A DNA stretch of 17,002 nt from JBBREP01 sp038202885. Its GTDB lineage: Bacteria > Actinomycetota > Acidimicrobiia > IMCC26256 > PALSA-610. Positions 1-6,946 of this stretch are shown one piece after another; within the stretch, counting starts at the first letter, position 1, and every line of letters starts with the position of its first letter. The translations under genes and the position numbers were made by a program. The stretch lies in assembly GCA_038202885.1 (NCBI GenBank), contig JBBREP010000076.1, positions 1 to 17,002 on the forward strand, written 5' to 3'. Below the pieces are notes generated by a model, which saw only the letters and a program-made list of their open reading frames with translations, made no database searches and was not told the DNA's origin.

Positions 1-591
1 GACCAACGCGCCGGTCACGCCGCCGTGCATGATCCCCCACGGGTTGCGGAACTCGTCGTCGAGGTCGATCACCACGCCGTCGCCCGCAGCGTTCGGGCGC
101 ACACCGAGCCACTCGTAGAACGGGCGCTGCTCGGGCGCTCGCTGTAGGTCCAACACTGCCGGGCGCGACATCGGGGGCGCTCCGCCTTCTGGTACCAGCA
201 CGGCGGATCGCACCACGCCGCCCACCACGAAACCGTCGTCGTCCTCGCCGAGCACGCTCGCGACGATCGCCGACTTTCCGGCTCGCAGCACATCGCTCGT
301 CAGCCGGATCGACGCACCCACCGGACGATCCGATGCGCGCAACATCATGTTTGTCGTGACCACCCAAGCCTCGGGCAGCGCCGCCAGCGCGCCGCAGAAA
401 CCACCGATGGCGTCGCACATCGTGCTGAGCGCGCCCGCATGCATTCGCCCGCGTTCGTCGAGCACGGCCTCAGTCGGGGTCGCTTCGCCCGAGAGCTGCA
501 CCGGCCCGTCGCCCACCGTCACTTCGCGGATCGACATCTGCAGGAACCGGGCCACTCCCCGCCCGTTGTTCGAGCCAATGTCGATCGTCAC
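1..591 (-). CDS. Double-hotdog thioesterase-like protein, partial (runs off left edge)
   Basis: A GTG start at 591 opens a frame that stays open for 197 codons to the first base of the window, so the C-terminus is missing. Two hotdog-type segments are visible: GRMHAGALSTMCDAIGG near residues 48-64, and NPWGIMHGGVTGALV at the truncated end. Both resemble the helix signature of PaaI/4HBT thioesterases, which hydrolyse acyl-CoA thioesters in the cytoplasm. The start overlaps the stop of the upstream gene as GTGA, the classic sign of translational coupling; an internal ATG at 537 is a weaker alternative. The first half is clearly paralogous to the upstream protein (shared pattern GR-M/V-H-T/A-G, then DA, then a proline before a Trp). 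The family assignment is good. The substrate is unknown, and a non-catalytic acyl-binding role is possible. Confidence 0.8.
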   Translation of the reverse strand, partial: MTIDIGSNNGRGVARFLQMSIREVTVGDGPVQLSGEATPTEAVLDERGRMHAGALSTMCDAIGGFCGALAALPEAWVVTTNMMLRASDRPVGASIRLTSDVLRAGKSAIVASVLGEDDDGFVVGGVVRSAVLVPEGGAPPMSRPAVLDLQRAPEQRPFYEWLGVRPNAAGDGVVIDLDDEFRNPWGIMHGGVTGALV

Positions 592-1478
592 CACCGCACA
601 CCGACCGTGCGCGCCACTGTCGTGCGCCGGGCCGCGCCGACATCCTGCACTTCGACGGCACTCTCGGCGTAGTCCGAGCCCGTCGAGCTCACCGAGGTCG
701 ACGGCACCGACGCCGATGCTCGGATCGGGCCGGCGCGCGCAAGTGCGAGGTACACGAGATGGAGGTCGACGAGCTCGAAGCCGGGACCGAGCGCCGACAC
801 CGTCGCCGCATCGACGAGCGCGCCGAGCACCCCGCCCTGCACGCCTCCGAGCGAATTGCGCACGTACTCGGACGGCATGAGCTCGACAACGCCCCCACCG
901 TGATCCACGAACCCGCAGGCGTCGTACGCGTCGTACGCGAACCCACCGGCCGGTCCGATGAACGGCTGGCGCGCCGGCGCAATCGCACCGCTATCGGAAT
1001 CGGTGCCTGCATCGCCGTCGGGCGCGGCGAGCGGCGTCATCACCGGATTGCCATCGCGCCGCGGCAACACACTGAACGTCAGCGTGGCGACCGCAAGCGG
1101 CGACCGCTGCGGCGCGGCGGCATCGAACACGTCGGCTTCGAGCACGATCGTCGTGCGCCCGGCCCGTCGTACACGCGCCACGGCTTCGAGTTCCGCCGCA
1201 ACGGCGGGCCGCGCGAGATGCAGCGTGAGGTCGGCCGTAGCGATCCAACCGTCGGGTGCCGCCGTCACCGCCGCGAGCCCCCCGCATACCGCGTCGACGA
1301 GCACCGAAATGAGCCCGGTGTGCACACGCCCGGCGGCATTGCACACATAGTCGGTCACCGGCATCCAGGCGCGACTTTCGTGCGGGGCGTGTTGCACCTC
1401 GAAAGCGAGATTGCGCAAGACGTGGTGTTCCGGTGGGTACCCGGGCGACACCACGAGCCCCGCGCCATCAACTGTCAT
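588..1478 (-). CDS. Double-hotdog (PaaI/4HBT-type) thioesterase-like protein
   Basis: This is a 296-residue protein with two hotdog units in one chain. Unit 1 (about residues 20-140) carries GRVHTGLISVLVDAV at 50-64. Unit 2 (about 170-296) carries NSLGGVQGGVLGALVDAA at 208-225. A low-complexity Asp/Ser/Ala linker (about 150-170) joins them. Such tandem hotdog proteins are usually acyl-CoA thioesterases or related acyl-CoA enzymes. The ATG at 1478 is chosen because homology-like sequence starts right after it, while the frame further upstream lies over the amidohydrolase gene in another phase and reads as Ser/Arg/Pro-rich nonsense. It begins 28 bp after the amidohydrolase stop with only a weak GGAG upstream, and its stop overlaps the GTG of the next gene, so the three genes form an operon. 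The substrate cannot be read from sequence. Confidence 0.88.
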   Translation of the reverse strand: MTVDGAGLVVSPGYPPEHHVLRNLAFEVQHAPHESRAWMPVTDYVCNAAGRVHTGLISVLVDAVCGGLAAVTAAPDGWIATADLTLHLARPAVAAELEAVARVRRAGRTTIVLEADVFDAAAPQRSPLAVATLTFSVLPRRDGNPVMTPLAAPDGDAGTDSDSGAIAPARQPFIGPAGGFAYDAYDACGFVDHGGGVVELMPSEYVRNSLGGVQGGVLGALVDAATVSALGPGFELVDLHLVYLALARAGPIRASASVPSTSVSSTGSDYAESAVEVQDVGAARRTTVARTVGVRW

Positions 1479-1506
1479 GCGCGCGCGCTCCGCACATGCA
1501 ACAAGT

Positions 1507-2739
1507 TCAAGACGTCGGGAGGTGCAACATGCGCGCTGCGTTGCCCCGCACGATTTTGTGCACGACATCGGCGGGCAATCCCGCGAGCATTTCTTCGGCG
1601 AGGGCCTTGGTGTCGGGCCACGTCGAGTCGGTATGGGGATAGTCAGTCTCGAACGTGACGTTGTCGACACCGATCACGTCGAGGCTTGCGAGACCGTGGC
1701 GATCCTTGAAGAAACAGCAGTAGATGTTGCTGTAGTAATAGGTCGACGGCGGCTCGGGAACGAGGTCGCGCACGCCCGCCCACGCCCGGTGATCACGCCA
1801 TACGTCATCGGCCCGTTCGAGCAGATACGGAATCCACCCCATCTGGCCCTCGGAGTACGCGAGCGTGAGTTGCGGGAACTGCACCAACTTGCCCGAGAAC
1901 AGCCAATCGCTCATCGACGCCATCGCGTTGTTGAAGCTCAGCGACGCCGCGACCGCCGATGGCGCGTCGACCGAGGTAGCCGGCATCCGCGACGACGAAC
2001 CGATGTGCATGTTGATCACCGTGTTGGTGTCCTGGCACGCCGTGAAAAAGACATCCCAGTAACCGGAATGGATGCTCGGCAAACCGAGGTGTGGCGGGAT
2101 CTCGCTGAAACACACCGCGTGACAGCCGCGCTCCGCGTTGCGGCGCACTTCCGCCGCGGCCAGGTCGGCGTCCCACAACGGCACGATCGTCAACGGGATG
2201 AGGCGACCCTTGGAATCGCCGCACCACTCCTCGATCATCCAGTCGTTGTACGCGCGCACACACGCCAGTCCGAGGTCTTTGTCTCTGCCTTCGCTGAACG
2301 TCTGCCCACAAAAGCGCGGGAACGTCGGGAAGTTGAGCGAGGACTCGGTCCAGTTCATGTCCATGTCGGCGACTCGGGCCGTGGGGTCGTAGCAGCCGGG
2401 GCGCATCTCGTCGTAGGTGATCGGCAGGAGACCCATGTCGTCGCGTTCAAAGCCCACCGCGGCCACGTGGCGCTTGTGGATATAGACGAGATCCTCGTAG
2501 ATCCAGCAGTCGGCCTCCGGGCCATCGTCGGTGAAGGTCTGGTCGTAGGTGCCACCACCGACGTGGCGCATCGTGCCAACGTGGCGCCGCTCGACACGCG
2601 GGCCCGCGGCACGATGCTTTTCGGGCAGCCACTTCTGCCACAGGTGCGCAGGTTCGACGACATGGTCATCGACGCTGATGATCTTCGGCAGCTCGACGCT
2701 CGGCTGTGGGAGCGGCGTTTCGGGGAGCGTGACGGTCAT
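1507..2739 (-). CDS. Amidohydrolase family protein (metal-dependent, amidohydrolase-2/ACMSD-like TIM barrel)
   Basis: This 410-residue protein looks like the large actinobacterial branch of the PF04909 amidohydrolases. Visible metal-site motifs are SVDDHVVEP (D24, D25, H26) in place of the usual DxHxH strand, NMHIGSS (H245), and ETDYPHTDSTWP (D366, H369) near the C-terminus. Family members hydrolyse or decarboxylate cyclic and carboxylated substrates using one metal ion; in actinobacteria they often sit in aromatic, steroid or acyl-CoA catabolic clusters. A GGAGGG ribosome binding site (2752-2747) lies 7 nt before the ATG and fixes the start. It is first in an operon with two double-hotdog thioesterase-like genes and divergent from a Nudix-type regulator, with a 21-bp palindrome between. 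The family is sure; the reaction is not known. Confidence 0.92.
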   Translation of the reverse strand: MTVTLPETPLPQPSVELPKIISVDDHVVEPAHLWQKWLPEKHRAAGPRVERRHVGTMRHVGGGTYDQTFTDDGPEADCWIYEDLVYIHKRHVAAVGFERDDMGLLPITYDEMRPGCYDPTARVADMDMNWTESSLNFPTFPRFCGQTFSEGRDKDLGLACVRAYNDWMIEEWCGDSKGRLIPLTIVPLWDADLAAAEVRRNAERGCHAVCFSEIPPHLGLPSIHSGYWDVFFTACQDTNTVINMHIGSSSRMPATSVDAPSAVAASLSFNNAMASMSDWLFSGKLVQFPQLTLAYSEGQMGWIPYLLERADDVWRDHRAWAGVRDLVPEPPSTYYYSNIYCCFFKDRHGLASLDVIGVDNVTFETDYPHTDSTWPDTKALAEEMLAGLPADVVHKIVRGNAARMLHLPTS

Positions 2740-2746
2740 CTGGGGG

Positions 2747-2752
2747 CCCTCC
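2747..2752 (-). promoter_or_regulatory. Ribosome binding site of the amidohydrolase
   Basis: GGAGGG on the minus strand, 7 nt before the ATG at 2739. It marks this as a leadered transcript, unlike the divergent Nudix gene, which has no such site. Confidence 0.7.
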
Positions 2753-2757
2753 GCGCG

Positions 2758-2778
2758 GATCTGACGGACCGTCAGATC
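2758..2778. promoter_or_regulatory. Perfect 21-bp palindromic operator candidate
   Basis: Two perfect 10-bp arms, GATCTGACGG and CCGTCAGATC, flank a single central A. The site lies between the divergent amidohydrolase and Nudix-regulator genes. It directly adjoins the putative minus-strand -10 box (TAGGAT, 2781-2776) and so covers the likely start point of the amidohydrolase operon. It is about 40-60 bp upstream of the Nudix start. The size and symmetry suit a dimeric repressor. The divergent NrtR-type regulator is the obvious candidate; a TetR protein encoded elsewhere is an alternative. Confidence 0.72.
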
Positions 2779-2781
2779 CTA
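2776..2781 (-). promoter_or_regulatory. Putative -10 box of the amidohydrolase operon
   Basis: TAGGAT on the minus strand, overlapping the outer edge of the palindrome. It would place transcription start near 2769, inside the palindrome, giving a leader of about 30 nt that contains the GGAGGG site. No good -35 match is evident. Confidence 0.4.
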
Positions 2782-2805
2782 GTAGTCGAGGGGGTCTGCG
2801 GCTCC

Positions 2806-2811
2806 TACGAT
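2806..2811 (+). promoter_or_regulatory. Putative -10 box for leaderless transcription of the Nudix regulator
   Basis: TACGAT is followed by six bases and then the ATG at 2818. This places the expected start point on the A of ATG. No ribosome binding site precedes the ATG, which fits a leaderless mRNA. Confidence 0.55.
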
Positions 2812-2817
2812 GCCGGG

Positions 2818-3594
2818 ATGGACACCGGCGAGACCCGCCCCAACCTCGTCGGGACCGAAGCGGACTTCCTCGCCCGCTACGACCCGACGGTGTGGCCGCC
2901 GTTCGCGGTAACGGCCGACGTCGTCGTGCTCACCGTCCGCCACGGGCGATTATCGGTGCTGCTGGTCGAGCGGGCGAACTACCCGCATCGCGGCTCCTGG
3001 GCGCTGCCGGGCGGCTTTGTCGAGCCCAACGAAGACCTCGACGCCGCGGCGCATCGCGAGCTCACCGAGGAGACCGGTGTGGCGCTCGAGGCGAACTGGC
3101 TCGAGCAGCTCCGCACGTACGGAGCGCCCGGACGCGACCCGCGAATGCGCATCGTGTCGGTCGCGTACCTCGCGTTCAGTGCGGTCACCCAGGAGCCCAC
3201 GGGCGGTGACTATTCGCACCAGGCCAGATTCTTCGCGGTCGAAGATCTTGCGATCGACGAGCTAGGGGGGCCCGACGGGACCCCGGTTGCCTTCGATCAC
3301 GCCCACGTGATCGCCGACGGCGTCGAACGCGCCCGCGCCAAACTCGAATACACGACGCTCGCGACTGCGTTCGTTGATCCCACGTTCACACTCGGAGACC
3401 TACGGCGCGTCTACGAAGCCGTCTGGGGCATGCCCCTGCACGAGGCGAACTTCCGGCGCAAGGTGCTCGGCACTGCCGGCTTCGTCGAGCCCACCGGTGC
3501 GACCGCACCGACCGAAGGCCGACCGGCCCAGCTCTACACGCGGGGCCCCGCACTCGGACTGCACCCACCGATTCTGCGCCCGGGGACGGAATAG
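2818..3594 (+). CDS. NrtR-type regulator: Nudix domain plus C-terminal winged helix
   Basis: This is a 258-residue protein. The N-terminal Nudix domain contains an intact Nudix box, G66-F-V-E-P-N-E72 followed seven residues later by RELTEETGV (R80-V88), so hydrolysis of an ADP-ribose-like nucleotide is possible. The C-terminal part (about 180-250), with FTLGDLRRVYEAVWG, NFRRKVLG and GRPAQLYTRG, matches the winged-helix segment typical of NrtR regulators. In that family ADP-ribose or related nucleotides bound by the Nudix domain control DNA binding, often at NAD-biosynthesis genes. Its stop overlaps by one base the GTG of a nucleotide adenylyltransferase, supporting an NAD link. It is also divergent from the amidohydrolase operon across a palindrome, so it may control that operon. 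The ATG at 2818 is chosen from the start of family-like sequence and the TACGAT box six bases upstream. Confidence 0.9.
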   Translation: MDTGETRPNLVGTEADFLARYDPTVWPPFAVTADVVVLTVRHGRLSVLLVERANYPHRGSWALPGGFVEPNEDLDAAAHRELTEETGVALEANWLEQLRTYGAPGRDPRMRIVSVAYLAFSAVTQEPTGGDYSHQARFFAVEDLAIDELGGPDGTPVAFDHAHVIADGVERARAKLEYTTLATAFVDPTFTLGDLRRVYEAVWGMPLHEANFRRKVLGTAGFVEPTGATAPTEGRPAQLYTRGPALGLHPPILRPGTE

Positions 3595-4154
3595 TGCCTG
3601 GAAATACTGGCGATATTGTCGAGTCCTTCGATTCAGTTGGGGTGTTGCCCGGCACGTTCAACCCACCGACCATCGCCCACCTCGAGATGGCACGGGTCGC
3701 AGTGACGCACTGTGGCTTGTCGCGGGTGGAGCTCGTGTTGTCGCGAGTGTCGCTCGGCAAGGAGGCGCTCGCGCGACCGACCGTCGATGACCGCGAGCGC
3801 GTGCTGCTCACCGTGGCGAGCACGCGGCCATGGCTGTCGGTACGGGTCACCGACGCGCGACTGATCGCCGATCTCGCCTTGGGCTACGACGCGCTCGTGC
3901 TCGGCGCCGACAAGTGGCGCCAGGTGCTCGACGCCTCCTGGTACGACTCGCCCGCCGCCCGCGACGATGCGCTGGCCCGGCTGCCTCCACGGGTACTGGT
4001 GGCACCGCGCGACGGCGATGCGCCCGACGGCGTCGAGATCCTCGCCATCGACGACCAGTTCACCCGGATGTCGTCGTCGCTCGCCCGGGCCGGTCAGCAT
4101 GAGCTGATGCTCACCGAAGCGGCCGCCTCGGGATTGTGGGCGACCGACCCGTAG
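3594..4154 (+). CDS. Nicotinate/nicotinamide-nucleotide adenylyltransferase-like protein (NadD-like)
   Basis: This 186-residue protein shows the nucleotidyltransferase signature GTFNPPTIAHL (G20-L30), where TIAH replaces the common GHxxH. GADKW (104-108) with a following Trp resembles the dinucleotide-binding region of NadD. MSSSLAR (159-165) stands where the ISSTxxR motif lies. NadD-type enzymes transfer AMP from ATP to the pyridine mononucleotide to make (deamido-)NAD in the cytoplasm. The GTG start overlaps the Nudix regulator stop as TAGTG, so the two are translationally coupled and NAD or ADP-ribose levels probably regulate or are regulated through the pair. Whether this is the housekeeping NadD or a paralogue cannot be told; the partners usually found with housekeeping nadD (obg, rsfS) are absent here. 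Confidence 0.8.
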   Translation: MPGNTGDIVESFDSVGVLPGTFNPPTIAHLEMARVAVTHCGLSRVELVLSRVSLGKEALARPTVDDRERVLLTVASTRPWLSVRVTDARLIADLALGYDALVLGADKWRQVLDASWYDSPAARDDALARLPPRVLVAPRDGDAPDGVEILAIDDQFTRMSSSLARAGQHELMLTEAAASGLWATDP

Positions 4155-4157
4155 CCT
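4152..4157 (+). promoter_or_regulatory. Putative -10 box upstream of the DUF3817-like gene
   Basis: TAGCCT lies 10 nt before the ATG at 4168, and its first three bases are the stop codon of the preceding gene. No clear ribosome binding site is present. Read-through from the upstream gene is equally possible. Confidence 0.3.
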
Positions 4158-4167
4158 GGCGGGCAAC

Positions 4168-4539
4168 ATGCCCGACTTCGCCGACGACCCGAGCAGCGAA
4201 CTCGAACGCAAAGCCACCCAGCTCAAATGGGTGGCGCTCGTCGAGACCGCCGGCTACGTCGTGCTATTCGTGTGCTTCGCGATCGTGCACAACACACCAG
4301 CGACCAAGGTGACCGGGTTCTTCCACGGCTGGATCTTCATCGCCTACGCCGTGATGGTCGTGTGGATCTTTCCGTCGATCGAATGGCAATGGTGGTGGAT
4401 CCCGGTGGCATTGTTCACCGGGCCGATCGGCGGCGTGCTCCTGTTCGAGAAGATCCGCCGCCACGGCGCGCCGCCCCGCGTCACGCCACTACGACGACCG
4501 CGCGTCGGCGCGGCCACAGGCTCACCGGGTCGGCGCTAA
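4168..4539 (+). CDS. Small integral membrane protein, DUF3817-like
   Basis: This 123-residue protein has three hydrophobic segments: about 21-40, 51-68 and 74-93. The second follows a GFFHGW motif and the third ends in GPIGGVLLFEKIRR. This layout, with a His-Gly before the second helix and Gly-Pro-Gly before the end of the third, matches the actinobacterial DUF3817 membrane family, whose function is unknown. The tail after residue 95 is basic and Pro-rich, probably cytoplasmic. The gene lies 13 bp after the adenylyltransferase and may be co-transcribed with it. Its stop overlaps the stop of the convergent lipoprotein gene by 4 bp. Confidence 0.75.
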   Translation: MPDFADDPSSELERKATQLKWVALVETAGYVVLFVCFAIVHNTPATKVTGFFHGWIFIAYAVMVVWIFPSIEWQWWWIPVALFTGPIGGVLLFEKIRRHGAPPRVTPLRRPRVGAATGSPGRR

Positions 4540-4931
4540 CACGCCGCGCCAACGCACGACGGCGTGGCCACGACTTTGCCGCCGACCTTGATCTCGATCT
4601 TGCCCGGCAGGGCACGCGACCGGCGCTTTTTCAATTCGTCGAAGGTCGACACTGCATGAAACGTGACGGGCTGACCAGTGGTGCTCGTGCCGGTGCATTC
4701 AGTAGTGGCCGTCTTGGCACTCTTGTCGACGCTGGCCGTGCACTTCCAGGTGCCCTTTTTGATCTTGGTCGGCTTCGCGAAGGAGACCACGCCGGCCTTG
4801 CCCCAGTTGTTCCCGCGCCCGACCATGCCCTTCACTGTGGGATCACCCGAACCGCCGCGGGAGCACCCGACCGCGACAAAGGCGAGCACGACGAGCAGGC
4901 ACACAGCGCGACGACGTGTTGCGTGGATCAC
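4536..4931 (-). CDS. Small secreted lipoprotein of unknown function
   Basis: This is a 131-residue protein starting at a GTG that has a strong AGGAGG (4945-4940) 8 nt upstream. A longer frame to 5036 overlaps the end of typA and lacks such a site. The N-terminus is a lipoprotein signal: three Arg, a hydrophobic stretch (about 10-20), then VAVGC with the lipidated Cys at residue 23. The mature part is Lys/Thr/Gly-rich with four further Cys (C64, C79, C126, C131) that could form two disulfides, and ends exactly on a Cys. I do not recognise the domain; a small extracytoplasmic beta-domain like the DUF4333-type lipoproteins is a weak possibility. It lies 64 bp downstream of typA on the same strand. 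Confidence 0.75.
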   Translation of the reverse strand: MIHATRRRAVCLLVVLAFVAVGCSRGGSGDPTVKGMVGRGNNWGKAGVVSFAKPTKIKKGTWKCTASVDKSAKTATTECTGTSTTGQPVTFHAVSTFDELKKRRSRALPGKIEIKVGGKVVATPSCVGAAC

Positions 4932-4939
4932 TTGGTTTT

Positions 4940-4945
4940 CCTCCT
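4940..4945 (-). promoter_or_regulatory. Ribosome binding site that fixes the lipoprotein GTG start
   Basis: AGGAGG on the minus strand, 8 nt before the GTG at 4931. It decides this start over upstream candidates. Confidence 0.8.
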
Positions 4946-4995
4946 GAGCACCGACCGAAACGTTGGCCGGTGAACCCCGACCACTCTCCAATACG

Positions 4996-6891
4996 TTAGG
5001 AGCGCGCCCCCCGGCGTGCCTTCGCCAGCCTCCCACGTTCGCCGCCGTCGAGCAATACCTTGCGAAGCCGCACCGTGACCGGGGTGACCTCGACGCATTC
5101 GTCGTCGGCGATGAACTCGAGGGCTTGTTCGAGATTCATGAGCCGCGGCGGGGTCAGACGCTCGAGTTCCTCGGCGTACGCCATGCGGATGTTGGTGAGC
5201 TTCTTTTCCTTCGTCGGGTTGACGTCCATGTCGTCGCGGCGGGCGTTCTCACCGATGATCATGCCTTCGTAGACCTCGACGCCCGGTCCGAGGAACAGTG
5301 ACCCTCGGTCCTGCAGCGCCATCAAGGTGTAGCTCGTGGTCGCCCCGGAGCGGTCTGAGACAAGGCTTCCGTTCGCACGGGTCCTGATCTCGCCGAACCA
5401 CGGCGACCATCCGTCGAACACGTGGTGCAGGATGCCGGTGCCGCGCGTCTCGGTGAGGAACTCGGTGCGGAAGCCGATCAGACCGCGCGCGGGCACGAGG
5501 TACTCGAGGCGGATCCACCCGGTGCCGTGGTTCACCATCTGCTCCATGCGGCCCTTGCGCAGCGCCAGGAGTTGGGTGACGACGCCGAGGAAGTCGTCGG
5601 GGACGTCAATACTCACCCGCTCGACGGGCTCGAGCACCTTGCCGTTGACCTCGCGGGTGACCACCTGTGGCTTGCCGACGGTGAGCTCGAAGCCCTCGCG
5701 CCGCATCATCTCGACGAGGATCGCGAGCTGGAGTTCGCCTCGGCCCTGCACCTCCCACTGGTCGGGGCGATCGGTGTCGGCGACACGCAGACTGACGTTG
5801 CCCACCAGCTCGGCGTCGAGGCGGGCCTTCACGAGCCGGGCCGTCAGCTTCTTGCCGTCTTTACCGGACAACGGCGACGTGTTGATCCCGACCGTCATCG
5901 CCAGGCTCGGCTCGTCGACGGTGATCACCGGCAACGGGCGCGGGTCGTCGACATCGGCGAGCGTCTCGCCGATCGTGATCTCGGCGATGCCGGCGACGGC
6001 GATGATCTCGCCCGGCCCGGCCTCGGGCGCATCGACGCGGTCCAGCGCTTCGGTCACGTAGAGCTCACTGATCTTCGCCCGTTCGATCGTGCCGTCGTGA
6101 CGACACCACGCCACGGTCTCGCCCTTGCGGATCGTGCCGTGCAACACGCGGCAGAGCGCGAGCCGACCCACGTAGGGCGACGCGTCGAGGTTCGTGACCA
6201 GCGCCTGAAGCGGATGCTCGGGGTCGAACGACGGCGCCGGAACATGCTCGACGAGCAATCGGAACAACGGCTCGAGATCGACGCCGGGAGTCGCGAGGTC
6301 GAGCGTGGCCGTCCCGGCGCGAGCGTTGGTGTAGACGATTGGAAAATCGATCTGGCGCTCGTCGGCGTCGAGATCGAGGAAGAGCTCATAGACCTCGTCA
6401 ACGACCTCCGCGATGCGCTCGTCGGGTCGGTCGATCTTGTTGATGACAAGGATAACGGGGAGGTGGCGCTCGAGCGCCTTGCGCAAGACGAAGCGCGTCT
6501 GCGGCAGCGGGCCTTCGCTCGCATCAACGAGGAGTAAGACACCATCGACCATCGTCAGCGCGCGTTCGACCTCGCCTCCGAAATCGGCGTGGCCGGGCGT
6601 GTCGACGATGTTGAGCTTGACCTTGGGCCCGACGGCTTCAGCGCCGTCACCAGCAGCATCGGCTTCGCGACCGCGGCGGCTCCACGTGACCGATGTGTTC
6701 TTCGCGAGGATCGTGATCCCCTTCTCGCGCTCGAGGTCCATCGAGTCCATGACGCGTTCGTTGACGTCTTGGTTGGCGCGGAACGCGCCGGTCTGCCAGA
6801 GCATGGCGTCGACCAGCGTCGTCTTGCCATGGTCGACGTGCGCGACGATCGCGACGTTTCGGAGATCTTCTCTTGCAGCGCGCGCGGGCAT
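4996..6891 (-). CDS. typA: Ribosome-associated GTPase TypA/BipA
   Basis: This 631-residue translational GTPase of the EF-G/LepA group acts on the ribosome in stress and low-temperature growth and in 50S maturation. The G1 loop AHVDHGKTT (17-25), switch region DLEREKGITI (52-61), G3 DTPGHADF (97-104) and G4 NKID (151-154) are all intact. LLLVDASEGPLPQTRFVLRKAL follows G3 as in TypA. The C-terminal half keeps VQGRGELQLAILVEMMRREG and LVPARGLIGFRTEFL, typical of this family, so length and content are complete. About 18 extra residues, rich in Ala/Gly/Glu, sit between the NTSVTW strand and NIVDTPG. The ATG at 6891 begins immediately before the conserved domain and has GAAGG 6 nt upstream; the frame extending to 7041 overlaps the upstream gene and is rejected. 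It is probably transcribed from the short gap behind the phosphotransferase. Confidence 0.97.
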   Translation of the reverse strand: MPARAAREDLRNVAIVAHVDHGKTTLVDAMLWQTGAFRANQDVNERVMDSMDLEREKGITILAKNTSVTWSRRGREADAAGDGAEAVGPKVKLNIVDTPGHADFGGEVERALTMVDGVLLLVDASEGPLPQTRFVLRKALERHLPVILVINKIDRPDERIAEVVDEVYELFLDLDADERQIDFPIVYTNARAGTATLDLATPGVDLEPLFRLLVEHVPAPSFDPEHPLQALVTNLDASPYVGRLALCRVLHGTIRKGETVAWCRHDGTIERAKISELYVTEALDRVDAPEAGPGEIIAVAGIAEITIGETLADVDDPRPLPVITVDEPSLAMTVGINTSPLSGKDGKKLTARLVKARLDAELVGNVSLRVADTDRPDQWEVQGRGELQLAILVEMMRREGFELTVGKPQVVTREVNGKVLEPVERVSIDVPDDFLGVVTQLLALRKGRMEQMVNHGTGWIRLEYLVPARGLIGFRTEFLTETRGTGILHHVFDGWSPWFGEIRTRANGSLVSDRSGATTSYTLMALQDRGSLFLGPGVEVYEGMIIGENARRDDMDVNPTKEKKLTNIRMAYAEELERLTPPRLMNLEQALEFIADDECVEVTPVTVRLRKVLLDGGERGRLAKARRGARS

Positions 6892-6916
6892 CAGCGACCT
6901 TCGTAGGAGGGCACTC

Positions 6917-6922
6917 AGGCTA
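6917..6922 (-). promoter_or_regulatory. Putative typA promoter -10 box
   Basis: TAGCCT on the minus strand in the 55-bp gap before typA, with CTTGTT (6944-6939) 16 bp upstream as a partial -35. A start near 6910 would leave a short leader carrying GAAGG. The call is weak. Confidence 0.35.
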
Positions 6923-6946
6923 CCGGTCAGGGTGTGAAAACAAGGA

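Noticed and set aside
759..1658. Long plus-strand open frame opposite the thioesterase and amidohydrolase genes
   Set aside because: It is Arg/His/Gly-rich without motifs, and the opposite strand carries clear hotdog and amidohydrolase signatures. Antisense frames stay open easily in high-GC genes.
1411..2817. Upstream extension of the Nudix regulator frame
   Set aside because: The extension lies antisense to the amidohydrolase and has no family-like sequence. Nudix similarity begins at the ATG 2818, which has its own promoter-like box.
5422..6537. 371-codon plus-strand frame
   Set aside because: It is the antisense shadow of typA, whose GTPase motifs are complete on the minus strand.
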